Positions 1-10,615 of a DNA stretch of 64,000 nucleotides are shown here, piece by piece. Made by a program: the position numbers and the translations under genes. Below the pieces are notes generated by a model. The model searched no databases, was not told where the DNA came from, and worked only from the letters and a program-made list of their open reading frames with translations. Position 1 is the stretch's first letter; every line of letters starts with the position of its first letter. The stretch comes from Pleurostoma richardsiae (lineage: Eukaryota; Ascomycota; Sordariomycetes; Calosphaeriales; Pleurostomataceae). The stretch is taken from the NCBI GenBank assembly GCA_030052745.1, contig JANBVO010000003.1, forward strand, positions 2,140,251-2,204,250, given 5' to 3'.

Positions 1-172
1 GAAATCCTCGGTGGGATTCATATGCGCTGATGTTCCCATCAACGTGCCGAATGACGGCGGCAACCTCAGAGGGATACAAGCGATGGAACGTGTGGCCTTT
101 CTTGAAGAAGCCCTGCTTCCTGTTCTGCAGGCCCTTCTTGAAGTTCTGGTTCCGGTTCTTTCCACGGGGCAT
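1..172 (-). CDS. MADS-box-like small protein, N-terminal part (runs off left edge)
   Basis: Reading the minus strand from an ATG at 172-170 gives 57 codons without a stop up to the window edge. The product starts MPRGKNRNQNFKKGLQNRKQ and continues with a GFFKKG segment, then a hydrophobic EVAAVIRHVDG strand. The order (basic Arg/Lys-rich helix with a KKG turn, then an acidic-hydrophobic strand) resembles the start of SRF/MADS-type DNA-binding domains seen in short orphan proteins of filamentous fungi. The family link is inference from pattern only. The 3' end, length and introns cannot be seen. Confidence 0.5.
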   Translation of the reverse strand, partial: MPRGKNRNQNFKKGLQNRKQGFFKKGHTFHRLYPSEVAAVIRHVDGNISAYESHRGF

Positions 173-611
173 TATGATGGTTGACGAGATAGGATGATGC
201 GGTGACTTTTCTGTAGCTCTTGTTCTGAAGATTCGCAGATTGAGGTGGGGAGGAGATCCGGTCAAGATATATAATACTTGCTCGGCGTTTAAGCGCCGGC
301 CGTTTAGGTACCTAGCCGGAGGAGGAACTTCCGGGCTCTTGGCGCTTTGCCGCCCGGCCTCCGGCGAGGTCGCTTCCGGCCCGGAGGCCAGGTGGGGCCT
401 GCCGGCGGCAGGCGGAACACAAATCGCGGAGTCGGTTGGACGATATCCGAAGCGCGCGGCTTCCTACCACTCTAGGACGGCTTTCCGGATATAGGACTTA
501 GATTTGAGCAGTCTATTTTGGGTGCGCGATCCACTTCAAGTAACCCGGCTTTATATGTCCACACAAAAGGATTCTCCCACGACGAGAGCTTTCCACAAGT
601 GACGACATACG
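173..611. other. Intergenic, divergent promoter region
   Basis: 439 bp between the minus-strand MADS-like gene and the plus-strand ferric reductase. It holds a GC-rich stretch (about 290-430) full of CCGG/GGCC steps. I see no gene, and no convincing TATA box. Confidence 0.5.
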
Positions 612-2674
612 ATGGATGCTTCACTGTGGTACTTGAGCATATTCTTTGGTGTGCTTCTGGCAGCCGCTCTCTATCGATCGTGGTTGCTGTTCTTGAGGCT
701 TGTGTCACGCTATCTGACTTCCTTCATCAGACGCAGTCTCCAATATCCGCTCGTCGTTCCGCGCAGGTGGTGGAACGAGAGCGGTGTGACCCGAGGTCAA
801 GCACTATCTCTAGCCATCTACTTGGGTGCTAATGTCGCCGTGCTGGCAGTCGGCGACCTGCGCGTGCTAGAGCAGAGAGCCGCGGTGGCTGCAATCATCA
901 ATGCCACTCCTCTCTTTCTAGGGGGCAAGACCAACCCCCTGGCGGATATGGTGGGTATACCCCTGCCTCTATACTACTTTGCACATCGATGGTTCGGGTG
1001 GACGGCTGTGCTCGAGGCGGTCATCCACTCCGTAATCGTCATCACACTGAGGCCCAAGCTCAGCATGGTGTTCACGTCGGGACTGTTTGTACGTATCAAC
1101 CTCCCGAGACCTCGTTCGCTCGCTGAAACCTCAGGCTGTTATCGCTTCGGTCTGCATTCTCGTTTTATCGTTAAGGATCTGTCGGAAATACCTGGGCGGC
1201 GTGATCCCGTCGCTCCACGTGTGTCTCGCCCTCGCGATGCTGGCAGGCACAGCTTGGCATATATTCCTTCTCTCCCAGCTGCTGGTCAAAATCCTAATAA
1301 GTGTCTCCGGTGGCCTCTGGCTTCTCACCACACTGTACCGCATTTTTCTCATGGCTTACTACGGGACAGGGGCGCGAATAGAGAAACTGCGAGAGGATAG
1401 GGGGACCGTCCGCATCGAGATACAAACCAAGCGACGGATCCATACGTTCCCTGGGGCGTATTTCTACGTCAGCTTTCCTGGTAAGGCTTTCAAATATGAC
1501 ATCTTCAACAGCTATCCGATGATGGCGGCGTGGTACGAGCCGTTTGAACTCTCATCAAGAGACGGGACGTACTACATGTCGTTCGTCCTGACGCGTGGAG
1601 GTCGCCACCAACGACACGTTGAACAGCTCATGGAAGGCCAATACCTCCTCCTGGAAGGTCCCTATGGACAGGATCTCCAGCTTGATACGTACGAGAACGT
1701 TGTCCTCGTGGCCAAGGGGGTGGGGATTCTTGCCCTGCTGCCTTTAGCCCTACACCTCGCGGAGAGGAGAGAGCATGATGAATATCCCAGGAGGATACTG
1801 AGGGATGTGTCACAGAGGCAGAGAGACTTGTCACAGGAGGAGGCGAGCCTCAAACAGACGGAGAACGTGCTGGATCAGGAGGAGACGCTCCTGCAGCTTA
1901 AAGAACAGCATCTTGTTCTGGGGGAAGAACCACGCACGTTCAGAGAGGAGAAGAGGCGGCTGAGGCGCGAGAGGAGGAAGATCCGTGAGAGAGAAGCCGT
2001 TCTTGAGGAGGAGAGAGCCCAAATCAGCCAAGAGGAGCGTTTCGCCCTGTCCGTGTCCTTCTTCAATGACGCCACCAGAAAAGTCGATCTCTTCTGGGCG
2101 CTCGACCACAACGACCAGATGAAATGGGTGGCCAAGTACATGCGGTCTCTGCAGAGGCTCGATCCAGAGAACGTGCGTCTCCCGCAACACGCGTCCGGGT
2201 GCCGCAGGCTGAACGCTCATAGGTGCTCCTGGTTAACTGGTCTGTCTTTCCGTCGCCGCCTCAGCATGAAGAAAAGCCAGCCTTCAAGACCTCGGATTAC
2301 TGGTTACGCGTCTATCCCAAGAAGGGACAACCGAGCTTCGACGATATGGTCTCGACGGCGATAGAGGCGGAGGCCCGTTCTCCGGGGAAGATGGTCGTTG
2401 TGGGTAAGTTTGGTACGACCCCTTTCCGGCTTCCTGGGTACTAACCAGCACAGGTTGCGGCGACGTGGAGTTGATAGATGGATTGCGTGGCGAGGTGGTG
2501 CGCCTTACGCGACCCGATCGCCTGATCAAGTTTGTGGAAGCGGAGTACCGGCCGCGGGCTGGCCGCAGGGCTCGGAGAGCTAGCAATCTCGCCGCCGTGG
2601 CCTCGGACGGCGATGCCTACGTAACATTATCAGACGAGCGTGAGCCATATAAAGAAGCTAGATATCAAGTATAG
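612..2674 (+). CDS. Ferric-reductase-like transmembrane oxidoreductase with coiled-coil insert
   Basis: Four exons (612-1088, 1135-2172, 2223-2403, 2454-2674; introns 46, 50 and 50 nt) give 638 residues. The N-terminal half is a multi-helix membrane domain with two histidine pairs, H125/H139 and H187/H201, at the spacing of the two haems in FRE/NOX-type ferric reductases. A FAD-binding barrel follows (FPG at 264-266, SYP at 285-287), then GPYG at 334-337 and the NAD-site glycine turn at 352-358. Residues about 379-461 are an Arg/Glu-rich coiled coil inserted inside the nucleotide-binding domain. The domain resumes with LFWALDHND near 478 and ends with a typical GCGD turn at 566. Family knowledge predicts electron transfer from NADPH through FAD and haem to ferric iron or another acceptor across a membrane. 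Flavin-binding HPF is changed to SYP here. No signal peptide is evident. Confidence 0.85.
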
Positions 2675-3024
2675 TATGAGCATAATTCAAGCCCTGATTT
2701 GATCACATCCTAGTAACTGCGGTGCCACGCTCTTGAGCATCCTATCCATGTCGCATGGCCTTAGTTCCGTATGGCAGCAGCACGGTAGTCATCACCAGTC
2801 GTTTTGGGAAGCAGACCAATGCTTAGCCCAACGCACCAGCGCTTAACAGTCGCTACGTCTGAGCCAGCTTCTCGCAGGCCTCGTTCTGTCTTAGATCCTG
2901 TTTCGGAGCTACTGGTTTTAGATTTCTAATTCTTCGGCTCGTCCAAGGTCAAAAACCTAATCCGATATTTAACTCTCAGCCCAGCTCTCCGCGTAGTACT
3001 TATAGGGGTCGACAGTCCCCGCCA
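2675..3024. other. Intergenic
   Basis: 350 bp between two plus-strand genes. I see no ORF, repeat or clear promoter element. Confidence 0.5.
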
Positions 3025-4269
3025 ATGTTCTATGGCCAAGCCACACGATCTATCAACATGGTTAGCACACGTTCACAATCAAGGGGCAGGGCTCCCGGGA
3101 ACCAAAGCACGGCGAATGTCGGCAATGAAGGGCCAGCGGGTAAAAGCGCAACAAAGGGTGGGAGGTCTAAGAAGCGAGCCCAGGTAGAGGAGAGCGAGAG
3201 CGAACGCAATAGTGAGGACGACAGTGAGGACGACAGTGAGGACGACAGTGAGAACGGCGGTGAGAACAGCAGTGAGGACGGTAGTGAGGACGGCAATGAG
3301 GACGGCAGTGAGGACGACAGTGAGAATGGCACTGACGAGACCAAGAGTGATGACGAGGATGATGAGGATGATGAGGATGACGAGGATGACGAGAATGACG
3401 AAGATGAGAACAATGAGAGTAGAGACGAAAGCGGAGTTGACCAGGACGTGGACATGGATTGGGATCCCGATACGGGCTTCAATTCGAGCCCAGCACCCCA
3501 AACTAGCGAGTCCTCTACCAGGCGGGAGAAAGCCTCTACAAAGAAAAGCTCCGCGAAGAAGGCTTCTACCAGGAAAGACTCCACAAAAAAGGCTTCCTCG
3601 AAGAAAGCATCTACGGAGAAAGAGAAGAAAAGCCAAGCCAGTGGGAAGCATCGAGCGACCGAGGGTGACTGGGGTTGGGAATCGGCAGCGATGCGTAAAA
3701 AATATCCATACAAGACACCAAAGCCAAAGAAAATTGTGGACCACGACCTTGTCAAGCTCAGCCACGACCCCGATGTTAAAAATAAGAAGAAGGCTCCTCC
3801 TGTCCAGGGGCGTATACGCGCTGTTGTCGCGCAAGGATGCCTCTACGTGGCCCTACCGAGCTTAGACCCGAAAAACATGCACTTAGAACGCTGTATTCTT
3901 CTGAAGGGCACCGAATATCGAACAGAGAAGAATAGATTCATCAGTGGTGGCGGTAAAGTGGTCACATCAAAGGACTCCGACTTTTTTAAGGAAAAGAAGT
4001 GGGAGAACATTAAGCTGCTCAACGCAGCGAAAAGCGACAGAATGTTCCTGGTTGAGTGTCACGTCAAAGGATCAAAAGAATCGGTGTTTATTAGCTTCAC
4101 AACAGCGAAATCGAGCTGGGGAAAGGAGATATTGGGTCCGATCATTGCGAGGCGATATAAGGTTGGCCAATACACGGTGCCATCATCGATCAAGATAAGC
4201 AAGTTGCCGGAAAGCACTAATGAGTATCTAAGGAAGCACAATGTGAAATTAAGCAAGCTGATGGACTAG
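3025..4269 (+). CDS. Acidic and lysine-rich low-complexity protein with a C-terminal globular domain
   Basis: Single exon of 414 residues; ATG at 3058 (residue 12) is an alternative start. Residues about 56-148 are a Ser/Glu/Asp tract built from a 12-bp repeat (SEDD/SEDG units, then EDDEDD units). Residues about 166-210 are a basic tract of KAST/KKS units. After a Trp-containing linker, residues about 260-414 look globular, with alternating strands and helices. The acid-then-lysine layout is common in nuclear, chromatin or nucleolar proteins, but I do not recognise the C-terminal domain and no function is assigned. Confidence 0.7.
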   Translation: MFYGQATRSINMVSTRSQSRGRAPGNQSTANVGNEGPAGKSATKGGRSKKRAQVEESESERNSEDDSEDDSEDDSENGGENSSEDGSEDGNEDGSEDDSENGTDETKSDDEDDEDDEDDEDDENDEDENNESRDESGVDQDVDMDWDPDTGFNSSPAPQTSESSTRREKASTKKSSAKKASTRKDSTKKASSKKASTEKEKKSQASGKHRATEGDWGWESAAMRKKYPYKTPKPKKIVDHDLVKLSHDPDVKNKKKAPPVQGRIRAVVAQGCLYVALPSLDPKNMHLERCILLKGTEYRTEKNRFISGGGKVVTSKDSDFFKEKKWENIKLLNAAKSDRMFLVECHVKGSKESVFISFTTAKSSWGKEILGPIIARRYKVGQYTVPSSIKISKLPESTNEYLRKHNVKLSKLMD

Positions 4270-4990
4270 GGAGGCGTCATGGATTCATCATTACCTACGG
4301 CTGGTTCCTATAGGCATAGTTTCCCTTATCTGACGATCGCGCAATAACATATCCTGTTTGAACAAATATGGGTTTGCCTATGCTGCCATCCTTGCTATTT
4401 GCTGGCTGGCGCCACTGGACTTTGCAAATCAGGTCGAGCCTCCGTGTGGTGAGTACTACGCGCCGGCGGATGGGTGGTGTGGACCCGGCCCCGCCACGTC
4501 CGACACGGAACGGTAGTCGTTAGATGTGTGGATCTGCAGTCGGATCTCGAATGAGTTTTCAGTTCCGGAATAGAAGTGGGCCGCAATTAAGCGCCGGAGT
4601 TTAAGAATAAAAATCTGTCAGTAAACGTGCCACAGATGCATGCGTGGCGCCCGCCGGCGCTCCTCCGGCGTGCCGTACCCCACCCATCTTCCGTTTAGCC
4701 CCGTCTCATCGCCCGAGCGATTCGAGGCGCCGGCCCGCGGGCCAATGGAAATGTCTCGTTTCCCGCTCTCAAAGATGTTGGCCGGCGACCCCCGTGCAGA
4801 TACCAGCAGGACTGAACATAAAAGGGCTCATGGAGGGCCGTCAGCTGTCTTGTCAGACGTCGCAGTAACCCCTTTCCACGATACCAGCTCGACACAAGTT
4901 ACTCCTCTGAACCAAAGCACGGCCGGCTGTCTGATTCCGGTATGTATTCCACACACATGAGAAATTCCAGCTGACAGACCTCAGAACAGG
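4270..4990. other. Intergenic with likely promoter and 5'-UTR intron of the next gene
   Basis: A TATA-like CATAAAAGG lies at 4818-4826. A well-formed 45-nt intron (GTATGT donor at 4940, CTGAC branch, CAG acceptor ending 4984) lies just before the ATG at 4991. Most likely it is spliced from the 5' UTR. It also joins in frame to an upstream open frame starting at ATG 4745, which would lengthen the next protein by 67 residues. Confidence 0.45.
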
Positions 4991-5689
4991 ATGGAAGGAC
5001 CTCGGCTCCCAAGATCATTCTCGACACGCCTCGAGGGATTGTGGAAGAAGAATGTCACCCTGTCGACACTCTTCCCAGAGGTAAAGATCAGCCATTTTGT
5101 CGAGTTTGGTGGGGAGCTATACTCTCTCCAGACCGTCAGAGGCTGGCCATGCCATCCCGCATCAATCGATGGCGTGGAGGTCCGGGTCGCCAACCAGAAA
5201 CGGCCCGAGGATTTCATACCACACGCGCAGTGGACGCCACTTCCACCGATCAGCTCGACGTCCTCGACTCTAGGCTCGGCGCCTCCCAGTCCTCCGCAAA
5301 CCCCCGTGGAAACGTCCCCCCCAAGCCAAGGAGAACTTAGCATGCCGCAGGACGCGGCCGAGGCCGGCCCAGCGAACACGGCGATGGGCGTCAGTCGGCC
5401 CAGCCTCAGCAGGAGCACATCGCACGAGCCGCTTCTCCCAGCATTGCACAGTGACCCTTCGCATGAGCGAGTGGGTTCCCCGAAGGACACTCCGCAAGGA
5501 CGTCCCAGGCGCAAACTCCCAGCACAGCGCAGCGCCCCTTCGCATGCGGGAGTGGCTTCCCCGGAGAAAACTACACAAGGGCATCCCGGGCGCAAGGCCA
5601 GGAAGTTGGCTTCGCGGAAGCACAGGGTTCAAGAGTGGCGGTCTCATGTTGCGTCCAAGATTCGGACCGCGGGTGCAATTCGCCTGTGA
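4991..5689 (+). CDS. Orphan protein with tandem Ser/Pro-rich C-terminal repeats
   Basis: 232 residues from ATG 4991. The first ~90 residues look folded (aromatic and hydrophobic alternation). The remainder is Pro/Ser-rich and basic, with two tandem ~27-residue units (SDPSHERVGSPKDTPQGRP and SAPSHAGVASPEKTTQGHP) visible as a DNA duplication as well. In-frame splicing to an upstream exon (4745-4939) would give 299 residues. I do not recognise the family. The repetitive basic tail suggests a disordered region. Confidence 0.5.
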   Translation: MEGPRLPRSFSTRLEGLWKKNVTLSTLFPEVKISHFVEFGGELYSLQTVRGWPCHPASIDGVEVRVANQKRPEDFIPHAQWTPLPPISSTSSTLGSAPPSPPQTPVETSPPSQGELSMPQDAAEAGPANTAMGVSRPSLSRSTSHEPLLPALHSDPSHERVGSPKDTPQGRPRRKLPAQRSAPSHAGVASPEKTTQGHPGRKARKLASRKHRVQEWRSHVASKIRTAGAIRL

Positions 5690-6338
5690 CAAGACACCTG
5701 CTGTTTAGCGGTGGCTTGTGAAACGATGTTGATGTCGATATCATCGGTTAAAGATAGCTACCATGTAGCAAACTTCTTGTTTTTTCCATGTTGCTTTTGC
5801 TAAATCAATACACGCTTCTGACACCCGAGACTTGGGCAGGCATGGTGCTCGTTGTGCGTGTTGTTCCTTCAGCTCCAGCTAAGCAAACACCTCCTACAAT
5901 GGTAGTCGTATGCATAAGATTAAGTTATGGTCCTGAGAGAATGCGTTGAACGCCATTCAGCGTGGGTCAGTTCGCTCGTAGTACGTGTCCCGCACGTAAT
6001 GAATGAGACCCATCATCCTCGACGTGACGCATTGAAGGCCAAGCGGCTCATGGTGCCTCCACGTCTCCGAGCATCTCTGCGGCCGTGGCGGCCATTCTGC
6101 TGGCAGGCGCACCCCAGCCCAGACCAGGTGGCACACCAGGACGCGCTGCACTGATCCCCCAACGGTCACGAGGCGGTCGTGGGCTGAACTCTGCAGACTG
6201 GCGATGCGACGGTCGTCGTCTCCCCGACCGTCTCTTGGGGTATAAAGGTCTCGCGGTCCCCCGCCCAACCTCTCATTGTCTTGCTTCCTCGAGTTCCGGA
6301 TTCCCAAGCCAGCGCTACAAAGTTGCCGACACTCAAAA
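5690..6338. other. Intergenic upstream of the sirtuin gene
   Basis: 649 bp. Apart from the TATA box at 6241 I see nothing convincing. Short open frames here have no family resemblance or splice support. Confidence 0.4.
6241..6248 (+). promoter_or_regulatory. TATA box of the sirtuin-like gene
   Basis: TATAAAGG lies 98 bp before the ATG at 6339, in a good position for a fungal core promoter. Confidence 0.5.
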
Positions 6339-7318
6339 ATGATTCACGTTCGCCCCAACTCAGAAGACGCGCTACAGGACATAGGGCGTGCTTTGGGCCT
6401 GGCCCGAAGAGTTCTGGTGGTGACCGGAGCTGGAACCAGCGCGGCTGCCGGCCTTCCGGTATGCATTGGTGGCCGTTCCTCATCGACACTCGCTGACACA
6501 AGCAGGATCGTCGTTCCGAGGGTGGACTGTATGCCAAGGGCGACATTTTCTGCGCGGCGGCCCTGGCGAAGCCGCGGAGAATGGACGTCCTGCAATCCGC
6601 CCTGAGGCTGCACCGGATCGCGAGCGGCTGCGAGCCAACGAAGACGCACAGGCTCATCCGCAGGATGCGTGATTCGGGCAGACTCCTTCGGTGCTACACC
6701 TCCAACGTCGACTGGCTCGACGCTGAAACGGGGCTCTCTACCGATCTGCGAGGCGCCACCGTCGACTGCGTGCCGCTCCATGGGAGCGTCCGTTCCCTGC
6801 AATGTCCTGTCTGCCGCGACATCGTCGATTGGGACAAGCAGCTGGAAGAGACCGTCGTGGCTGGACAGGAGCCCCTCTGCCAACGATGTCTCTCCGCTGA
6901 GGCGAGGCTGCGGCCGAACATCTTCTACGTGGGCGATGAGCACCGGCTCGGGGAGGTTGCCGACTTCATCTATCGTGATCGATGTGCCAGACCCGATCTC
7001 CTCCTGGTTCTTGGCGCTAGCTTGAAGATTGGCGCATCGAGAGACCTGGTCAAGAGATTTGCCGCTGCCGTCAGGGCCAATGGTGGTACCGTGATCCACG
7101 TCAATCCCTCCAAGGCGTCGGGCCCAGACTGGGATAGCCTCATCGACTACTGGGTGGAGTGGGATTGTGATTCGTGCGCAGAGCATCTGAGCAGACGAGA
7201 GCGTCTCTCTCAGACGCCGTGCAGGGAAGCAGAGCGTGTCGGAGGCTCAGGCGGGGCCGATGCCGAGCATAGCGAAGGGCGAGCCGGGCCAGAGGCACTG
7301 AACCGCGCGCCTCAGTGA
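6339..7318 (+). CDS. Divergent sirtuin (SIR2-family NAD-dependent deacylase-like)
   Basis: Two exons (6339-6458, 6506-7318; 47-nt intron with CTGAC branch) give 310 residues. Sirtuin landmarks appear in order: NAD-binding VVTGAGTSAAAGLP at 27-40, DRRS at 41-44, TSNVDWL at 105-111, catalytic LHG with H132, zinc cysteines C140, C143, C165 and C168, RPNIFYVGDEH at 176-186, LLLVLGASLKI at 205-215, and VIHVN at 236-240. Family knowledge: these enzymes remove acyl groups from lysine using NAD. Key positions differ from the consensus: DFRS is DRRS, and TQNIDGL is TSNVDWL, so the NAD and acyl pocket is altered. H132 and all zinc cysteines remain. The C-terminal ~40 residues are low-complexity. Activity cannot be judged from sequence. 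Confidence 0.85.
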
Positions 7319-8439
7319 GGCTGCCGCGTGATCGAAACTGATCTCTACCGTAGAAATACCGCGACGTCTGTCGCGCATCACGTCGTCCAACATGTGGCGA
7401 GACGGCAGAGGCCGGCGACTGGCAAGAGAGACTGTGGTTGACCGATAGGGTCCCCTGGTGACGCTACCCGTGAGATATTCTAGCTGTTAGTACAATAGAG
7501 ACGTGCCCCGGGCTCCGGAACGCAACCGTTACCAGTGTGACGCGTGCCGAACCAATGGGAGATCAGTTGCCCCACTCCACTAGGAAAGCTCCCTGTCCTG
7601 TGGGCTGGAAAAGCGGCTTTTCCGTATCCCGTTCGCGATCACATCCTCAACCGTCACTACGACGCGCCGTTCCCAATCTCTCGAACGCACGCTCTGGCAG
7701 CATGCACGTAATTCTCGGACAGTATTGCGATGCTGGACATGTGGCGGCCATACTGCTCAGCCCAGTGGGGTATCGTATGACTACAGCCCTTCACCAACCC
7801 AGCTTCTTCGACTCCTCGAGCTTCCAAGGATGCTTGGACTCTTTCGTCCCCGCAGGTGATCGAGGGTGCCGGTACGAGGATGCCGGGTGGATGTGCAAAC
7901 TGCGGTAAGCCTCAATCGTGGTAGACGGACGTTGCGTCGCCGGACTGACCCCTGTTGTGCCAGCATACCTCTGGCGGCCTCTGCTGTCTAGGGACCATGA
8001 GCAACTATGTCCCCCCCGCCCCCCCGGAACAAGCGTGCCTGCTCGGCTCTAGACTCACCTGGATCGAGTCGAAACGATCGCCAATCCGAACACGCATCTC
8101 GAACGGTATGGTATTGCGGACATACGGTCCCGTCGGGGGTCTGGCCTGGGCTAGGGAGCAGGTGTGGGCTACGATGAGGATCTCGACCGCTATCTACCCA
8201 CCCGCGTTCGGCTGTGGCCTCGAATAGAGGTTCATAGGCTGATCACGAATCGAAATGCGCACACCAGCAACGAGTCCCGCGAGCGTGACGTGTCTACGCG
8301 CCATCCGGGTCCCAAGGCACACCAGCGTCTCATGCGGCCTCCGAGTCGGTTCGCCAGCACTGGCACGGACAGGGGTCGGCGTGCCGTCATTGACGGCCAT
8401 CACATTCGTACGAGGCAGACAGGCCTCACTTTAGGGCCT
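7319..8439. other. Gene-poor stretch with one intron-like signal
   Basis: A well-formed intron-like element runs 7905-7963 (GTAAGC donor, CTGAC branch, CCAG acceptor). It lies in an open frame beginning about 7537. Joining across it does not give a convincing protein in any phase, so no CDS is called. It may mark a decayed or non-coding transcript. Confidence 0.3.
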
Positions 8440-8925
8440 TGACATGCGCCTTCCACAGGGAAGCCGGTCTCACGAGAGGTCGGCGTCTCTTCAGGGGCCT
8501 ACAGGCATTCGGAGCGGCTGATTCTCGAGAGCACCGGCTTCATAGGACGTCGACGTACCCTTTCAAGGACCATCGCCTTCCTCCGAGCCGGACTGACCTC
8601 TCACAACGGCTGCTTCTCGTGGGACTTGGCCTCAAGGCGGGTCAGCGTCTCCTCTCCGAGGCCTGGCATGCTCCTGCGAGGCGAACTGACCTCTCGGATC
8701 GGCTGCTTCCGGAGACTCGGCCTCAGACAGGGTCAGCATCTCTCTCACCAAGGCTCCTCCGAGGCAGATTGGCCTCTTGAGTGGCTGCTTCCCGAGGAAC
8801 TTGGCGTCATACGAGGTCGGCGACTTCCTCAAGGCAGTCACCTTCCTAGGCAGACTGACCTCTCGGACTGGCTTCTCTCGAGGGACCACGGCCTCACGAG
8901 GGGTCGGCTTCTCCTTGCTCATTGG
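8440..8925. repeat. Diverged ~84-92-bp tandem repeats
   Basis: Five or so imperfect units recur. Anchors resembling GACTGACCTCTCGG begin at 8591, 8683, 8767 and 8853, each followed about 16 bp later by CGGCTGCTTCTCG-like sequence; an earlier CGGCTG lies at 8515. Spacing is 84-92 bp. Open frames through this block reflect the repeat, not coding. Confidence 0.6.
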
Positions 8926-8979
8926 CCGTCACCATGCCTAGATATGCAGAGTGCCTACGAGTATCCACGGTCATTTGGC

Positions 8980-8986
8980 TATAAAT
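8980..8986 (+). promoter_or_regulatory. TATA box of the gene at 9132
   Basis: TATAAAT lies 152 bp before ATG 9132. The paralogue at 10.6 kb has its own TATA box in a similar place. Confidence 0.4.
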
Positions 8987-9085
8987 CACCGTCGCACTCG
9001 CAGGTTAGCATCCAAAAGCCATGCTCGTCTGCTACAGTCCGTCTCCCACTCACACGTCAGCACCCAAAGACCACCCTTCATCTCT

Positions 9086-9290
9086 TACAGTCCCTCTCAC
9101 AATACAGACGACTTTCGGTTCTCGAGACAAGATGGAGAATTCCCTTTCTGGCTCTTTGAAGCGCACGGCCTCCTGTGCCTCGATGAGCTCGGAAGGAACC
9201 ATTGACTACGGTGTGAGCCAGCACGATGTCAATGTGCGCGGAAGCGTCGGCGACCCAAGTATGGTTATCTCCTCCACTACCAAGGAAACC
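9086..9290 (+). repeat. Shared 5' module, copy 1
   Basis: About 205 bp almost identical to 13803-13985. It begins near a TACAGTCCCTC motif and includes the last ~46 bp before the ATG, exon 1 and the intron donor of the gene at 9132. Copy 2 lacks 23 bp in the middle. Confidence 0.8.
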
Positions 9291-9711
9291 TGTTGTCTGA
9301 CGCTATGACCCAGAAATGACCGTTATCGATGCTTACCTGGACGGCAGTGTCCTTAAATTTGTCGTGGAATACCACTTGGGAGTCTGGTGGAAGGCTGAGG
9401 AAATGCAAGCGGAAATGGAGCTCGTTAGCGACTTCATGAACAGTCATCGCGATAAGGCAGCCGAATTACCCATCGAGGAGCTCGATGGCTACTGGCCGCG
9501 AGAGACCTTGCCTGGCTATGCCGCGGTCAAGAGAGTTGAGGACGTGGCCATGCTGAAAGACGAGTTATATGTCAAAGTTGTTCCTTGGGTCTTCATGAAA
9601 TACTCGGATGTTCTAGAGGACGAAGACCTGCGGCGTCTTGCTCAGGGGTACCTTCGCAGCGCGGATTGGAAGATTGTGCTTAACGGCGAACCTAATTGCG
9701 TCTTGCCCTGA
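9132..9711 (+). CDS. Orphan two-exon protein, family member A
   Basis: Exons 9132-9258 and 9314-9711 with a 55-nt intron (GTATGG donor, CTGAC branch, CCCAG acceptor) give 174 residues. The N-terminal 42 residues are Ser/Thr-rich (starting MENSLSGSLKRTASC). The second exon encodes a compact domain: a IDAYLDGSVLKFVVEY strand pair, VWWKAEEM, then alternating helices and strands. The paralogue at 10616 has the same exon layout and matches at the AYL, FVV, WWK and final helix positions. The family is unknown to me. If the intron is not spliced, translation from the second ATG at 9316 would give the 131-residue core alone. Confidence 0.6.
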
Positions 9712-10444
9712 TAATCTTGTTTCAGTTTTAACTCAATGCGAACTCATGCACTACATTAAGCGAACTGAACTGCCCGAGGAGTGCGAAGCTCAGGGCTCTT
9801 GCCCATACACATCACGCATTACATGAAAGCAACCGTGAAGGGGAAGTTCGGTATTCCAGGCACGAGACTCGGCCACACATGAGGTCGAAGTCCATTCTGG
9901 AGCCCACGGCCAGGTCCCGTAGCCCACTATCACGCTGTCAACCGCTCAGCATAAACTGCCCAGGGACCTTAGGAGGCGAATTGCCCAAGACCAAAGAGGC
10001 GAGATCCCCTGGTGCTTGGGTTTCCCGTGGCCGCCGCGATGCCACACCGGATGGTCTTGGAGACCATGCCGCTCCCGTCGCCCGTGGCGGCTCTTCCCAT
10101 GCATCAGGGGCCGGTCTGCCTGGTACTTGAGTCCTGCAAACGGGAGAAGCGTCTAGCCTGGTCCTTCAGGCACCTGCAGTGATAAAGTATGGCCCAGTCA
10201 CCCAGACACCAGGGCAGGAGGCCTCTCCCCAGCAGGCGTCTTGATGTGGCTACCAAGAGCATGACCACGGAAGGCATCCCGTACAGCAAGACCGATCAGG
10301 CAGACTCGGATAAGGGGCATAGGGTCTCCGTGTCTCCGTGGCGTTGCAGGGGGTGTCTCATCAGGCCTTCAGCTAACCCGTATGCCGTAATGCCACCGGG
10401 TGTCCTCGGGCCAGTCCTCGAGGCCCTGAGAGCACCGCGTTGGG
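9712..10444. other. Intergenic
   Basis: 733 bp between paralogues A and B. No convincing gene; one open frame (9879-10130) lacks supporting features. Confidence 0.4.
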
Positions 10445-10452
10445 TATAAAAG
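10445..10452 (+). promoter_or_regulatory. TATA box of paralogue B
   Basis: TATAAAAG lies 74 bp before an ATG at 10519 that corresponds to the start of exon 1 in paralogue A. Confidence 0.5.
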
Positions 10453-10615
10453 AGCGTATGCTCCCAGGTCTCCCTCTATCTAACCCTTTCCTCTCAGGCT
10501 TTCGGAAGTGTCGCTATTATGCAGGACTCTCACAACCTGAGATCCAGACAGACAACGAACGGCTCGAGCATCCCTTCCGACGACAGATATCGAGGTTTCT
10601 GAAGACGACTGCGAC

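Noticed and set aside
3030-3834. Two long minus-strand frames (Ser-rich and Leu/Val-rich) opposite the acidic protein
   Set aside because: They are the complement of the GAC/GAG repeat tract; composition is explained entirely by the plus-strand gene.
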